DNA from: CAZXWN01 sp964644695 [NCBI: uncultured bacterium]
GTDB taxonomy: Bacteria; UBP4; UBA4092
Assembly: GCA_964644695.1 (NCBI GenBank)
Contig: CAZXWN010000003.1
Coordinates: 182,125 to 246,124 of the forward strand
Length of the DNA stretch: 64,000 bases
Reading direction: 5' to 3'
Each line of letters begins with the position of its first letter. Within the stretch, counting starts at the first letter, position 1. Shown here one piece after another: positions 8,406-17,263 of the stretch. A program made the translations under genes and the position numbers. The notes under the pieces were generated by a model. The model searched no databases, was not told the origin of the DNA, and saw only the letters and a program-made list of their open reading frames with translations.

Positions 8406-8711
8406 CCAGATATTCTTCTCCATAATTGAAAACATGATGATGGATGAGTCGTTTCTAATGGAGATAATCTATCCGATTATATGACGGGTGGGTAGGATTT
8501 TAGACAAAATAAAACCACCGGCATCCCGGAAGATATCGCGAAACGAACTCACCATGGCCAGGTATTTATTCCATACCTGATTCCCTCTGATTCACTTTGG
8601 AATCAGAATCATTACTTTAGTGATGTTCGATTCGTTACTTCCTCACGCCCGTGGTATCCTTATTTTTTCTTGAATTGTTTTTATAGTGATTAAATCTTAA
8701 AAGCTATTATA
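8406..8711. other. Intergenic region, two small hairpins
   Basis: No gene is seen. TCTGATTC / GAATCAGA (8586-8607) forms a perfect 8-bp hairpin, followed by a weaker ATCA..TGAT stem. It may serve as a 3' end for the TetR transcript on the minus strand. Confidence 0.4.
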
Positions 8712-9365
8712 TCATTTTGTTTTCGGGGTTGATTCGCCCAGGCCTGACATCAGAATATCCACTGAGCTGAAATAGATATCCTTCGGCTTGAATCCCATCT
8801 CCTCATCAAGTAAGTGGTCTTTGATTTGCAGGTTGTTTAATAAAGACCACATCATCTTAAATAATATCAATGAGGTTTTAATGGGGTCCTTTACCTTGTT
8901 CACCGACCCGTCTTCCTGCGCCAGAATCAGAGCATCCAGGACCCATTGGAAGATTTCCCTTTCCATCTGATGGCATACAGCCTCATTCGGACTGGGTTGA
9001 GACAGGAATTGGCCAATCGTGTCTTGATATCGGAAGGTGTTGAAGTAGTCAGGGTATTCCAGGCTGAAGTCATAACCGGCTTTCCCCAGAGCACGGATTC
9101 TTTCAGCTCCAAGCTTTTTTTTAGAGGCAACATCCTGGAACTTTTTTATCAATAATTTGTATCCGCGCCCAATGACCGCAAAATACAAATCTTCCTTGCT
9201 CTTGAAATAAAGATAAAGGGTCCCTTTGGCTAATTGGGATGCTTCGGCTATCTGGTCAAGGGTACTTTTGACATAACCATGTTTAAAAAATATTTCTTCA
9301 GCTGCCTGGATGATCTCTTCCCGCCGCAGTTCCTTTTCCCTCTGCCGCCGCTCTGCCGTTCCCAT
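8712..9365 (-). CDS. TetR/AcrR-family transcriptional regulator
   Basis: A 217-residue repressor. The N-terminal helix-turn-helix is canonical: EEIIQAAEEIFFKHGYVKST, DQIAEASQLAKGTLYLYFKS and KEDLYFAVI. The remaining all-helical region is the ligand and dimer domain, whose ligand is not readable. A GGAGGAAGAGG ribosome site precedes the ATG. Upstream lie two copies of a 13-bp inverted repeat that probably form its operator, so self-regulation is likely. No exporter adjoins it; the ABC-F gene is the nearest co-directional gene downstream. Confidence 0.92.
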   Translation of the reverse strand: MGTAERRQREKELRREEIIQAAEEIFFKHGYVKSTLDQIAEASQLAKGTLYLYFKSKEDLYFAVIGRGYKLLIKKFQDVASKKKLGAERIRALGKAGYDFSLEYPDYFNTFRYQDTIGQFLSQPSPNEAVCHQMEREIFQWVLDALILAQEDGSVNKVKDPIKTSLILFKMMWSLLNNLQIKDHLLDEEMGFKPKDIYFSSVDILMSGLGESTPKTK

Positions 9366-9421
9366 GGATCCTCTTCCTCCTGCCTTTTTCTTCCTTTTCT
9401 GAACAGAGTCAGTACATTATC

Positions 9422-9453
9422 TGACCAAAAGTCATTCTTGTGACCTTAAGTCA
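9422..9453 (-). promoter_or_regulatory. Tandem TetR operator, two TGAC-N5-GTCA sites
   Basis: TGACCAAAAGTCA (9422-9434) and TGACCTTAAGTCA (9441-9453) are two inverted repeats of the same form, 19 bases centre to centre, about 57 bases upstream of the TetR start. Confidence 0.65.
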
Positions 9454-9495
9454 TCATATCAAATTGAAGGCGATGTGAAAAGATTGAAGGTTTTA

Positions 9496-10266
9496 TCAGG
9501 AGCGAGTTTGACGGTAATAGTGTTCGTAGTACCGGGAAACCGCATGGCTGTATGAATGGGGATTCCCGATATCCAGCCGCTCTTCAGAGATGATGCAGGC
9601 TTCTACCGGTTCCTTTTGACATAAGGTCCGGACTCCATCCGTTAATTGGATTTCTCCTTTTTTGTCTGGAGCCACCTTTGCCAGTTCATCAAATAAGGAG
9701 GGATTAAACAAGGCTCTGGCAACGAAACCCAGATTGGATGGAGCGTCTTCCACCCGTGGCTTCTCCACCATTCCCCGGAGTATCTTCCGGCCATCGGGAG
9801 ATTCTGTAACATCCATGATTCCCCGGCGGGGAATATCATCGGGAGGGACAGGTTGAACGGCTAACAGGGATTCACCGTATCGCTCATATTGTTGGGCCAG
9901 AATTTGTGTGGGATTTGTTTCGAGAAAAACCGAATCTCCAAAAAGGACGCAGAAAGGTTCATTCCCCACCCATTCCCGGCCGCAGTATATGGCATGGCCC
10001 AGTCCTTTGGGTTTCGGTTGAACAATAAACTCAAGGACACCGGTCCAGGGACCTTTCAGTTTTGAAAAATAATCGCGAATCAGATTAGAATCGGGGCTGA
10101 CAATAACGGCTACCTTCTCCATTCCCGCCTGAAGAGCTTCCTCTATGACAAGTTGGAGTACCGGAGTGTTTATTAATGGGAGTAGAACTTTAGGGATGAT
10201 TTCTGTGGCAGGACGAAGTCGAGTCCCCATCCCGGCGGCAGTGATTAATGCTTTTCGGACTTTCAT
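9496..10266 (-). CDS. GalU-like nucleotide sugar pyrophosphorylase
   Basis: A 256-residue nucleotidyltransferase with the N-terminal motif KALITAAGMGTRLRPATEII and PKVLLPLINTPVLQLVIEEA, matching the UTP-glucose-1-phosphate uridylyltransferase family. LGHAIYCGREWVGNEPFCVL and the FGDSV acidic site follow, then VEKPRVEDAPSNLGFVARAL. It is shorter than classic GalU (about 290-300). Its start overlaps the stop of the GHMP kinase (ATGA at 10263-10266), so the two enzymes probably act in sequence: the kinase makes a sugar-1-phosphate and this enzyme makes the UDP-sugar. With a glucuronokinase-like partner, UDP-glucuronate is a reasonable product, but UDP-glucose remains possible. Confidence 0.85.
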   Translation of the reverse strand: MKVRKALITAAGMGTRLRPATEIIPKVLLPLINTPVLQLVIEEALQAGMEKVAVIVSPDSNLIRDYFSKLKGPWTGVLEFIVQPKPKGLGHAIYCGREWVGNEPFCVLFGDSVFLETNPTQILAQQYERYGESLLAVQPVPPDDIPRRGIMDVTESPDGRKILRGMVEKPRVEDAPSNLGFVARALFNPSLFDELAKVAPDKKGEIQLTDGVRTLCQKEPVEACIISEERLDIGNPHSYSHAVSRYYEHYYRQTRS

Positions 10267-11267
10267 TGCACAGCTTCCTTTACCGTGAGGGGAAATACCT
10301 GGTACCCATGCTGTCGGAGAGCTTCCAGCACTCTACCCAATTGGTCTTTGGCACAGGTGCCGACAATAGCGCCTCCTGAACCTGCAAACTTCGCATGTGC
10401 TCCGGCCTGGCGGGCTCGCTCCACCATCGCCGAATGTCTTGGGTTTAGATGGACCAGCCGTTGCCGGATGTTGAAGTTCTCATCCATCAAGAGTCCCAGT
10501 TGCTGTCCATTGCCGGATTTTATTAAGTCTCTGGCTTCCCGGGCCAGTCCATCCAGCTCCTTGAGACCCTGTAACACCACAGGGTCTCCTTCCAGGAATC
10601 GTTCCCGTAAGTTGGAATGAAATACTTCAGTCCCTTCCCCGGAAGATCCATCAATGGCCACAAACAAAGTCGGAAGGGTTTTGGTGTCCAGTGATTCCAC
10701 TTTTAAATCGCTGTTTTTACCTTGTTCCAGAAAAACTAATCCCTCGAATACTTGGGCCACCCGGTCTTGTGGTCCGGCTGGGATACCCAGATTTTCCTTT
10801 TCTGTTTTCCAGACAATATCGACCTGGTCCAGTTTGGAAACGGAATATTGAGAATAGTCTAAAATAGCGCGCAGAGATGCGGTAAGAAGGGCACTCGAAC
10901 CTGCCAGGCCCACTCGATTGGGGATGGTGCTGTGCCAGGTCAAGGTGAAATTGGGACATTTGAAAGGCCGGCCATTGGCGCGTCCATATTGAATCAATCG
11001 CTCTAAAAGCGCGATCATGAGACGCCGCCCGCCATAATAACCCCGGTCTTGAATGTGTTGGTGGAAATCATGCAGGCTTTCCCAGTCCGAGACCTCAATG
11101 CCCGGCTCAATAAATCGTAATCGATCAGATGGCGATAAAGTCGCCTCCGCCCATAAATCAGACAGGGTCAGGGCGACAGCCGCACCGCCAAAAGCATCGC
11201 CAGGATTCCCCATCAATCCGACACGGGAATAAGCCCGTCGTATAATCAAATCATTTGATGATGTCAT
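10263..11267 (-). CDS. GHMP-family sugar kinase, glucuronokinase-like
   Basis: A 334-residue GHMP kinase. The N-terminal RRAYSRVGLMGNPGDAFGG resembles plant and bacterial glucuronokinases, where a GNPSD-type motif occurs. The ATP-binding motif is IPNRVGLAGSSALLTASLRA and the C-terminal motif is GAHAKFAGSGGAIVGTC. The expected reaction is sugar plus ATP to sugar-1-phosphate. ATG 11267 is preferred over ATG 11321, because the latter lies next to the aspS terminator hairpin and adds 18 atypical residues. The gene is coupled to the nucleotidyltransferase downstream. Galactokinase- or heptose-kinase-like specificity is the main alternative. Confidence 0.8.
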   Translation of the reverse strand: MTSSNDLIIRRAYSRVGLMGNPGDAFGGAAVALTLSDLWAEATLSPSDRLRFIEPGIEVSDWESLHDFHQHIQDRGYYGGRRLMIALLERLIQYGRANGRPFKCPNFTLTWHSTIPNRVGLAGSSALLTASLRAILDYSQYSVSKLDQVDIVWKTEKENLGIPAGPQDRVAQVFEGLVFLEQGKNSDLKVESLDTKTLPTLFVAIDGSSGEGTEVFHSNLRERFLEGDPVVLQGLKELDGLAREARDLIKSGNGQQLGLLMDENFNIRQRLVHLNPRHSAMVERARQAGAHAKFAGSGGAIVGTCAKDQLGRVLEALRQHGYQVFPLTVKEAVQ

Positions 11268-11309
11268 TTCTTCTACTCTCGAAAAATATCTTTCCATCAT
11301 ACCAAATAA

Positions 11310-11339
11310 AAAAGCAGGCAAGTGGACTTGCCTGCTTTT
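11310..11339 (-). terminator. Rho-independent terminator after aspS
   Basis: Perfect 13-bp stem AAAAGCAGGCAAG / CTTGCCTGCTTTT with a 4-base loop, followed on the minus strand by a T-rich tract. It separates aspS from the kinase pair. Confidence 0.88.
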
Positions 11340-11358
11340 ATTTTTACTTTTTTATGAG

Positions 11359-13143
11359 TTAGGACTGGGGTTGCACTGTGGACTTGATGTGAAGTTCTCT
11401 CATCAGTTTCAGGGCTACCGGACTGGGTGCATCGGACATAACACATTGAGCCTTCTGATTTTTCGGGAAGGCGATGACGTCTCGGATGCTCTGGCTTCCT
11501 GTTAACAGCATAACGAACCTGTCTAGACCGATGGCCATTCCACCATGCGGCGGCGCACCAAATTTAAGGGCCTCAATAAAGAATCCGAATTTGGTTGCGG
11601 CTTCTTCCTCAGTCACGCCAAAGATACTGAACATCTTCTTCTGTAATTCTGCATCATGGATACGGATCGAACCTCCACCCAATTCCGTTCCGTTCAACAC
11701 CAAATCATAAGCATTGGCTCTGGCGTTAGTGGGGTCGGAATCAAGCAATGGCACATCTTCTTCCCTCGGGGAAGTAAACGGATGGTGCCGTGCTTTGAAC
11801 ATCTTGTCTTCTTCACGGTATTCCAGAAGGGGCATATCCGTAATCCACAGATAATTGAAGACGCCGGGGGTCCGAAGTTTAAGTTCATCGCCAAAGTGTA
11901 GTCTCAGACGACCACAAACATCGGCAGTCGTGTCTGCCTTGTCAGCAATAAAACAAATCAAATCGCCGGGCTTGGCATCAAAGACAGATAAAATAGCTTT
12001 CACTTCTTCATCTTTGAAGAACTTGGCAATCGGAGTCTCAATACCTGTTTCGGTGACCTTCATCCAGGCCATACCTTTTGCGCCCATCTGTTTGGCAAAG
12101 TCCGTTAATTTATCCAGCTGGCTGCGAGTATATCCCGCACATCCGGGGGCACATACCCCACGAACCACTCCACCCGCTTCGACGGTCTTGGCAAACACAC
12201 TGAACTCAACCGTCTTGGCGATATCACTGATGTCTTTGATTTCAAGGCCGAATCGAGTATCCGGTTTGTCATTACCATACCGGAGCATTGATTCCGCATA
12301 AGTCATGCGGGGGAACGGGCTGGGAATATCCATGCCCAAGACTTGTTTCATGACGCGGCACACTGCGGGTTCAACCAGGTTAAAAATATCTTCCTGATCG
12401 ATAAATGACATCTCGAAGTCCAATTGTGTAAACTCAGGTTGACGGTCCGCTCTTAAATCTTCATCACGGAAACATCGGGCAACCTGAAAATACCGTTCAA
12501 CACCGGAAATCATCAGTGTTTGTTTTAATTGCTGAGGGGATTGGGGCAGAGCATAAAACTGTCCCGGATTGACTCGGCTGGGAACTACATATTCCCGGGC
12601 ACCGGTTTCAGGGGTACTCTTATAAAGAACGGGAGTTTCTATTTCCAGGAACCCTTGTTCATCGTAATAATCCCGCAGGACCTTGATGACCTTATGGCGT
12701 AATTCCAAATTTTTATACATTTTGGGACGCCGCAGGTCCAGATAACGATACTTCATCCGTAAATCTTCGGATGTATCCATATCATCTTCTACCAGGAACG
12801 GAGGCACTTCCGATTTGTTCAATAATTGAAGGCCGGTTGCCCGTACTTCGACTTCACCGGTGGCCAGATTTGTATTGACTGTGCCTTCAGGGCGGGCAGA
12901 GACCGTACCTTTAATGGCGATGACATATTCTGATCGGAGTCTTTGTGCCAGCTTGTGGGTATCATCTCCTTCGGCCGGGTCAAACACGACTTGAACCAGT
13001 CCGGTCCGGTCGCGTAGATCAATAAAAGTCAATCCACCATGGTCACGGCTTCTTTGTACCCAACCCAGCAGAGATACTTCCTGTCCTACATGGGCTTTGC
13101 GTAAATCGTTACATTTGTGTGTGCGTTTCCAAAATGACGCCAT
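11359..13143 (-). CDS. aspS: Aspartyl-tRNA synthetase
   Basis: A 594-residue class II synthetase of bacterial type. The N-terminal OB-fold anticodon domain (LLGWVQRSRDHGGLTFIDLR) is followed by motif 2 (VARCFRDEDLRADRQPEF), a bacterial GAD insertion around residues 290-410, and the C-terminal motif 3 (GAPPHGGMAIGLDRFVMLL). HHPFTSP and TELGGGSIRIHD are also present. It charges tRNA-Asp in the cytoplasm. Whether it discriminates between tRNA-Asp and tRNA-Asn cannot be told here; no gatCAB genes are in the window. The epimerase gene lies 28 bases upstream, so the two may be co-transcribed. Confidence 0.97.
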   Translation of the reverse strand: MASFWKRTHKCNDLRKAHVGQEVSLLGWVQRSRDHGGLTFIDLRDRTGLVQVVFDPAEGDDTHKLAQRLRSEYVIAIKGTVSARPEGTVNTNLATGEVEVRATGLQLLNKSEVPPFLVEDDMDTSEDLRMKYRYLDLRRPKMYKNLELRHKVIKVLRDYYDEQGFLEIETPVLYKSTPETGAREYVVPSRVNPGQFYALPQSPQQLKQTLMISGVERYFQVARCFRDEDLRADRQPEFTQLDFEMSFIDQEDIFNLVEPAVCRVMKQVLGMDIPSPFPRMTYAESMLRYGNDKPDTRFGLEIKDISDIAKTVEFSVFAKTVEAGGVVRGVCAPGCAGYTRSQLDKLTDFAKQMGAKGMAWMKVTETGIETPIAKFFKDEEVKAILSVFDAKPGDLICFIADKADTTADVCGRLRLHFGDELKLRTPGVFNYLWITDMPLLEYREEDKMFKARHHPFTSPREEDVPLLDSDPTNARANAYDLVLNGTELGGGSIRIHDAELQKKMFSIFGVTEEEAATKFGFFIEALKFGAPPHGGMAIGLDRFVMLLTGSQSIRDVIAFPKNQKAQCVMSDAPSPVALKLMRELHIKSTVQPQS

Positions 13144-13171
13144 ATATAAATACCTTTTTCGTTAATGTTCT

Positions 13172-14302
13172 TTATGTGGTCAGGCCGCGGCTTTCGAGTT
13201 CTTTGCGTGCCTTTTCGAATCCATCTTCAGCGGTTTGGCTGGCGACCCATTGAGTCAGTCCAACCATACCGTCTTCAAATTTCACTTTTGGTTCAAAGCC
13301 AAGTTTGGTTTTGATTTTTGTAATATCTGCGTAGCAGTACCGGATATCACCTTTACGGAATTTCTCGACGCAGACTGGCTTACAAACATTCTGTTTACCG
13401 AGTTTCTCAATCAGGACTTCCGCAACATACTTGATGGGTTGGGGAATACCGGAACCGACATTGAAAACTTCATAATTGGCTTCTGATTTTTCCAAAGCCA
13501 GCATATTAGCCTGAACAATATCTGATACATGGATAAAGTCACGGCTCTGCATCCCATCTTCATAGATAACGGGACTGTTGTTGTTTAGAATTCGGGATGA
13601 GAAGATAGCTGCCACACCGGTATACGGGTTGGAGAGGGCTTGACGGTCACCATACACATTGAAATACCGAAGAGCTACGGTTGGTACACGATAGGCGACG
13701 CCAAATGACAGGAACATTTCTTCATGGTCCCGTTTTCCAATGGCATATATGGAGGTGGGCATTAAAGGCTTTGTTTCATCGGTGGGGACTTTCTCTAATT
13801 CAGCACCGCACTGGGGACAGAAGACTTCCCACTGGCCTTTGGCCAATTGTTCATCGGGGCGGAGACGAGGATAAATGGTCCCGCAATTTTTGCAGTTGTA
13901 TTTTCCTTCACCATAAATCGACATGGAGGACGCTACAACCAGTTTTTCAACAGAATTCTTTTCGTTGGCCAGAATATCCAGAAGCGTTGCGCCTCCCATG
14001 GTATTCACATCCATGTAATGACGGATCTGATACATGGACTGACCCACACCTACCGCGGCGGCTTTGTGATACACCACTTCAATTCCATCCAATGCTTTCT
14101 GGAGTGAATCCCGATCACGAACATCGCCTTTGATAAACTCAACATTCTTGTTCAGGTATTCAGGAATACCCGCATTTGGACCATGAACCTGGGGTTCCAG
14201 ATTGTCATAAACACGGACAGTATGACCTCTCCGAACGAGTTCATCCACAATATGAGAACCGATAAAACCGGCTCCACCTGTTACTAATACTTTCTTAGGC
14301 AT
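13172..14302 (-). CDS. Zinc-ribbon-containing SDR sugar-nucleotide epimerase (dTDP-L-rhamnose 4-epimerase-like)
   Basis: A 376-residue extended short-chain dehydrogenase. It begins MPKKVLVTGGAGFIGSHIVD (NAD-binding GxxGxxG), and the catalytic SIYAIGK holds the Tyr-x-x-x-Lys pair. Between the sheet strands at about residues 133-168 sits an insertion with two CxxC pairs (CKNCGTIYP and FCPQCGAELE), a likely structural zinc ribbon. I recall this insertion from WbiB-type dTDP-L-rhamnose 4-epimerases; many relatives are labelled UDP-glucose 4-epimerase. ALRYFNVYGDRQALSNPYTG fits that subgroup. ATG 14302 follows GAGGTGG at good spacing, whereas the in-frame GTG at 14311 overlaps that site. It probably supplies a deoxyhexose for surface glycans. 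Confidence 0.85.
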   Translation of the reverse strand: MPKKVLVTGGAGFIGSHIVDELVRRGHTVRVYDNLEPQVHGPNAGIPEYLNKNVEFIKGDVRDRDSLQKALDGIEVVYHKAAAVGVGQSMYQIRHYMDVNTMGGATLLDILANEKNSVEKLVVASSMSIYGEGKYNCKNCGTIYPRLRPDEQLAKGQWEVFCPQCGAELEKVPTDETKPLMPTSIYAIGKRDHEEMFLSFGVAYRVPTVALRYFNVYGDRQALSNPYTGVAAIFSSRILNNNSPVIYEDGMQSRDFIHVSDIVQANMLALEKSEANYEVFNVGSGIPQPIKYVAEVLIEKLGKQNVCKPVCVEKFRKGDIRYCYADITKIKTKLGFEPKVKFEDGMVGLTQWVASQTAEDGFEKARKELESRGLTT

Positions 14303-14376
14303 TATATCCACCTCGTAATTAAAGAAATGTCGGGGTACTCCCGACCATTACGCTGTTTTATGATTATCAGAGTGAT

Positions 14377-14667
14377 TTATAAATCGAAATTCTTTTTGGC
14401 TGCGATACGTTCCTTAGCCTGTAAATACATGGCTTCCCACTGGGGGGAACCGGGGGCATATTTCTTGGTCAATGGTTCCAACTGCTTGATAGCTTCCTGC
14501 TCAATCTGTGTTTCCATTACCTGATCTTCGAAGATGGCCCTGTTGATTTTCTGAATCATTTTGGGCCGATGAATCATAGTAGTCCGGATGAGATCATTCT
14601 CATCCAACTGGTCTGCAATCTTTGCTGCAAGACTCTCTATTCTTTCTTCACTGAATTTAGCTGCCAT
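14377..14667 (-). CDS. DUF507 family protein, copy 2
   Basis: A 96-residue charged helical protein (FSEERIESLAAKIADQLDEN, ending QWEAMYLQAKERIAAKKNFDL). It is related to the next gene upstream, sharing the pattern of an N-terminal helix, a central acidic segment with several Glu, and a C-terminal helix. DUF507 proteins are cytoplasmic and of unknown function, often found as adjacent pairs. Translation probably follows from the same transcript as its paralogue 72 bases upstream. Confidence 0.75.
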   Translation of the reverse strand: MAAKFSEERIESLAAKIADQLDENDLIRTTMIHRPKMIQKINRAIFEDQVMETQIEQEAIKQLEPLTKKYAPGSPQWEAMYLQAKERIAAKKNFDL

Positions 14668-14739
14668 AATCGCTTTTATGGGAAGGACCCCATCCTCCCC
14701 ATATTTTGGGGATTCCGGTTTCCAGTCCTTATCCCCCTC

Positions 14740-15027
14740 CTAAATGGTGAATTTTTTCTCCCGGGCAATCAATTGAATCGTTTTCCTCAAGAGATGCTGA
14801 TAGTCCATTGAATTGCGGTTAAGGATACTGTTATTGAGTTTATCATCCAATCGCTGTCGGGCCTCTTCTTCAATGGCATCTTCCATTTTCAGGTCGGCGA
14901 CTATCACCGCCTTGATTTCCGCTTCAATCGTTGCCGAATCACCCAGTTTCCGCACATTTTCATCTTTCATAATGGCGTCAAGGATATTTCGGGTCATTCG
15001 ATTAATTTTTTTCTCTGAAATTCGCAT
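14740..15027 (-). CDS. DUF507 family protein, copy 1
   Basis: A 95-residue protein beginning MRISEKKINRMTRNILDAIM, which matches the DUF507 N-terminal pattern (an RxSEKKINxL-like start). DAIEEEARQRLDDKLNN in the middle is also typical. All-helical and acidic, with no signal peptide. No function is established for the family. Lies directly upstream of a second member, forming a tandem pair on the minus strand. Confidence 0.8.
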   Translation of the reverse strand: MRISEKKINRMTRNILDAIMKDENVRKLGDSATIEAEIKAVIVADLKMEDAIEEEARQRLDDKLNNSILNRNSMDYQHLLRKTIQLIAREKKFTI

Positions 15028-15153
15028 AATTTTACCAACTTGTTGGTTGAATCTATTGATTATACCTTAAGTTTTACTGATTCAGACCGTTTATACCTTG
15101 AAACGGGTCCTGTAAAGAGGTTACATAAATAATAATGGAAAACCAATCCATCT

Positions 15154-15699
<546 letters not shown>

Positions 15700-15707
15700 C
15701 TATATAT

Positions 15708-16928
15708 TTATTGAAATGCTTGATCTTGGGGACCAGCCCACTGACCAAAAGATATGGGTATCCACCCCGGAGTGGTAATTTTGAAAGGCCGTTTGGGCCA
15801 TCCAGACCGAACCAGGGCAACTGTCTCGTCCCAGGACATGATTCCCGACAGAGTGTCAGGGGCCATCACATTACAGGCACCGGCAGCAGCGGCAAACCTG
15901 AGGGCATAATCCACAGAATACCCCCGGATGAAGGCTGCCAGGAATCCGGCAATCGCGGCATCTCCCGCACCAGTGGCATTTACAAAGTCTTCCACCAGAT
16001 ATACGGGTTCCCATCGTTCTTTGTTGGCCCACTCATTAGGGTTCCAGGTTCCTGGCCGTTTAATTTTATTTATCTCCGACAGGGGAGCTGTCCTGACATA
16101 TATCCCCCGTGTGCCACATTTGATCCCTGCGATTTTTACACCCATTTCCAAAAGGGTGGAACCTAACCCGATAATATCCGATTCGGTCATGGCTTCCAGA
16201 AGTCCTCCGGGTTTGGAGTTTTTCCATAATTCATGATGTCGGGCTGGATTTAGCATGAATAATATTTCTTCGGCACTGGGAAGAAAAATGTCCACATAAG
16301 GCAGAGTTTTCGACAAAATGAGTTTCCAGTCAATCTTTCCTGAGGGACTGTTGGGGTCTGGACAAGCCATATCCAGAGAGGTCGTGACATGAAGGTCTTT
16401 TACCCTTTTGAACATATCTACCAGTTCCCGGCCATCATTTTTCCATAGAGCTTCCATTAATGGAGGATACCCAAAATGGAACAGAGAGGCATCAGAAACA
16501 ACATCATATCGAATGTCATCGGATACAAAAGTATTATTGGCTCCAGGATAATGCAGAAACATCCGGTCATAATCTCCAGGCGTCAGAACGATTGAATAAG
16601 ATGTCCCTTCACCCGGTGTAATAATCATCCCTTGATTGATTTTCCATCGGTCTTTCAGTATTTTCAAAATGACGTCACCGAAAGGGTCTTTCCCGATTTT
16701 ACCCATCAGGATCGACGAGATCCCCAGCCGGAGTAAAGCCAGTCCCGTATTGGACACTGCCCCTCCGGTGGATAGGGAGGGACTATCTACCTGACGAAGT
16801 TGCCCGGGGTGTAGAAAGTCTTCCGGACTGTCGATTTTCATCTGACTCATGTCCGGTGTGATATCCAGACAGATATGTCCAGCGACTACGACCTGGGGTT
16901 TTGTGACTTTCCGAACATCTGACTCCAT
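15708..16928 (-). CDS. PfkB-family carbohydrate kinase
   Basis: A 406-residue ribokinase-fold enzyme. The N-terminal substrate region (VVVAGHICLDITPD, then STGGAVSNTGLALLRLG) and the C-terminal signature NATGAGDAAIAGFLAAFIRG with the catalytic Asp are clear. At 406 residues it is longer than typical family members (about 300-330); the extra length is mainly in the lid region and a C-terminal extension after residue 370. The specific sugar is unknown. It is the first gene of a minus-strand pair with the lyxose-isomerase-like cupin, and GAAAAGGATACG upstream supplies the ribosome site. Confidence 0.88.
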   Translation of the reverse strand: MESDVRKVTKPQVVVAGHICLDITPDMSQMKIDSPEDFLHPGQLRQVDSPSLSTGGAVSNTGLALLRLGISSILMGKIGKDPFGDVILKILKDRWKINQGMIITPGEGTSYSIVLTPGDYDRMFLHYPGANNTFVSDDIRYDVVSDASLFHFGYPPLMEALWKNDGRELVDMFKRVKDLHVTTSLDMACPDPNSPSGKIDWKLILSKTLPYVDIFLPSAEEILFMLNPARHHELWKNSKPGGLLEAMTESDIIGLGSTLLEMGVKIAGIKCGTRGIYVRTAPLSEINKIKRPGTWNPNEWANKERWEPVYLVEDFVNATGAGDAAIAGFLAAFIRGYSVDYALRFAAAAGACNVMAPDTLSGIMSWDETVALVRSGWPKRPFKITTPGWIPISFGQWAGPQDQAFQ

Positions 16929-17103
16929 TCCATCGTATCCTTTTCAAATATTCATAACAGGGACACTCAACCGATAAACAGGGTCAAGCCATGCCAATAT
17001 GTCAAATATTTGTGAAAATTGCAAGCGTAACCTTCACAAAACCTCCAGACGATACAAATCCATAACAATCAGCAGGTAGACATGATTCGATATACAGGCA
17101 TTC

Positions 17104-17193
17104 TATTCTGATTCAATTGTCAATGAACAATCAGGCACTGAGGCCTGTCGTGAGAGTATCTTTTCACATAAAACCTAATCAGGGTGTCCACAC
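17104..17193 (+). repeat. Dispersed intergenic repeat B, copy 2
   Basis: Aligns with 2051-2141 through ATTCTGATT, ATTGTCAA, GAGTATC and GGTGTCCACAC. It lies in a 335-base gap otherwise without recognisable features between the PfkB gene and a membrane glycosyltransferase gene. Confidence 0.6.
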
Positions 17194-17263
17194 CTCCGGA
17201 ACAATGGCGACACCCTTGAGAATTCAATGCGATTTGATTCGGAATTACCTGAGAACGATTTGA

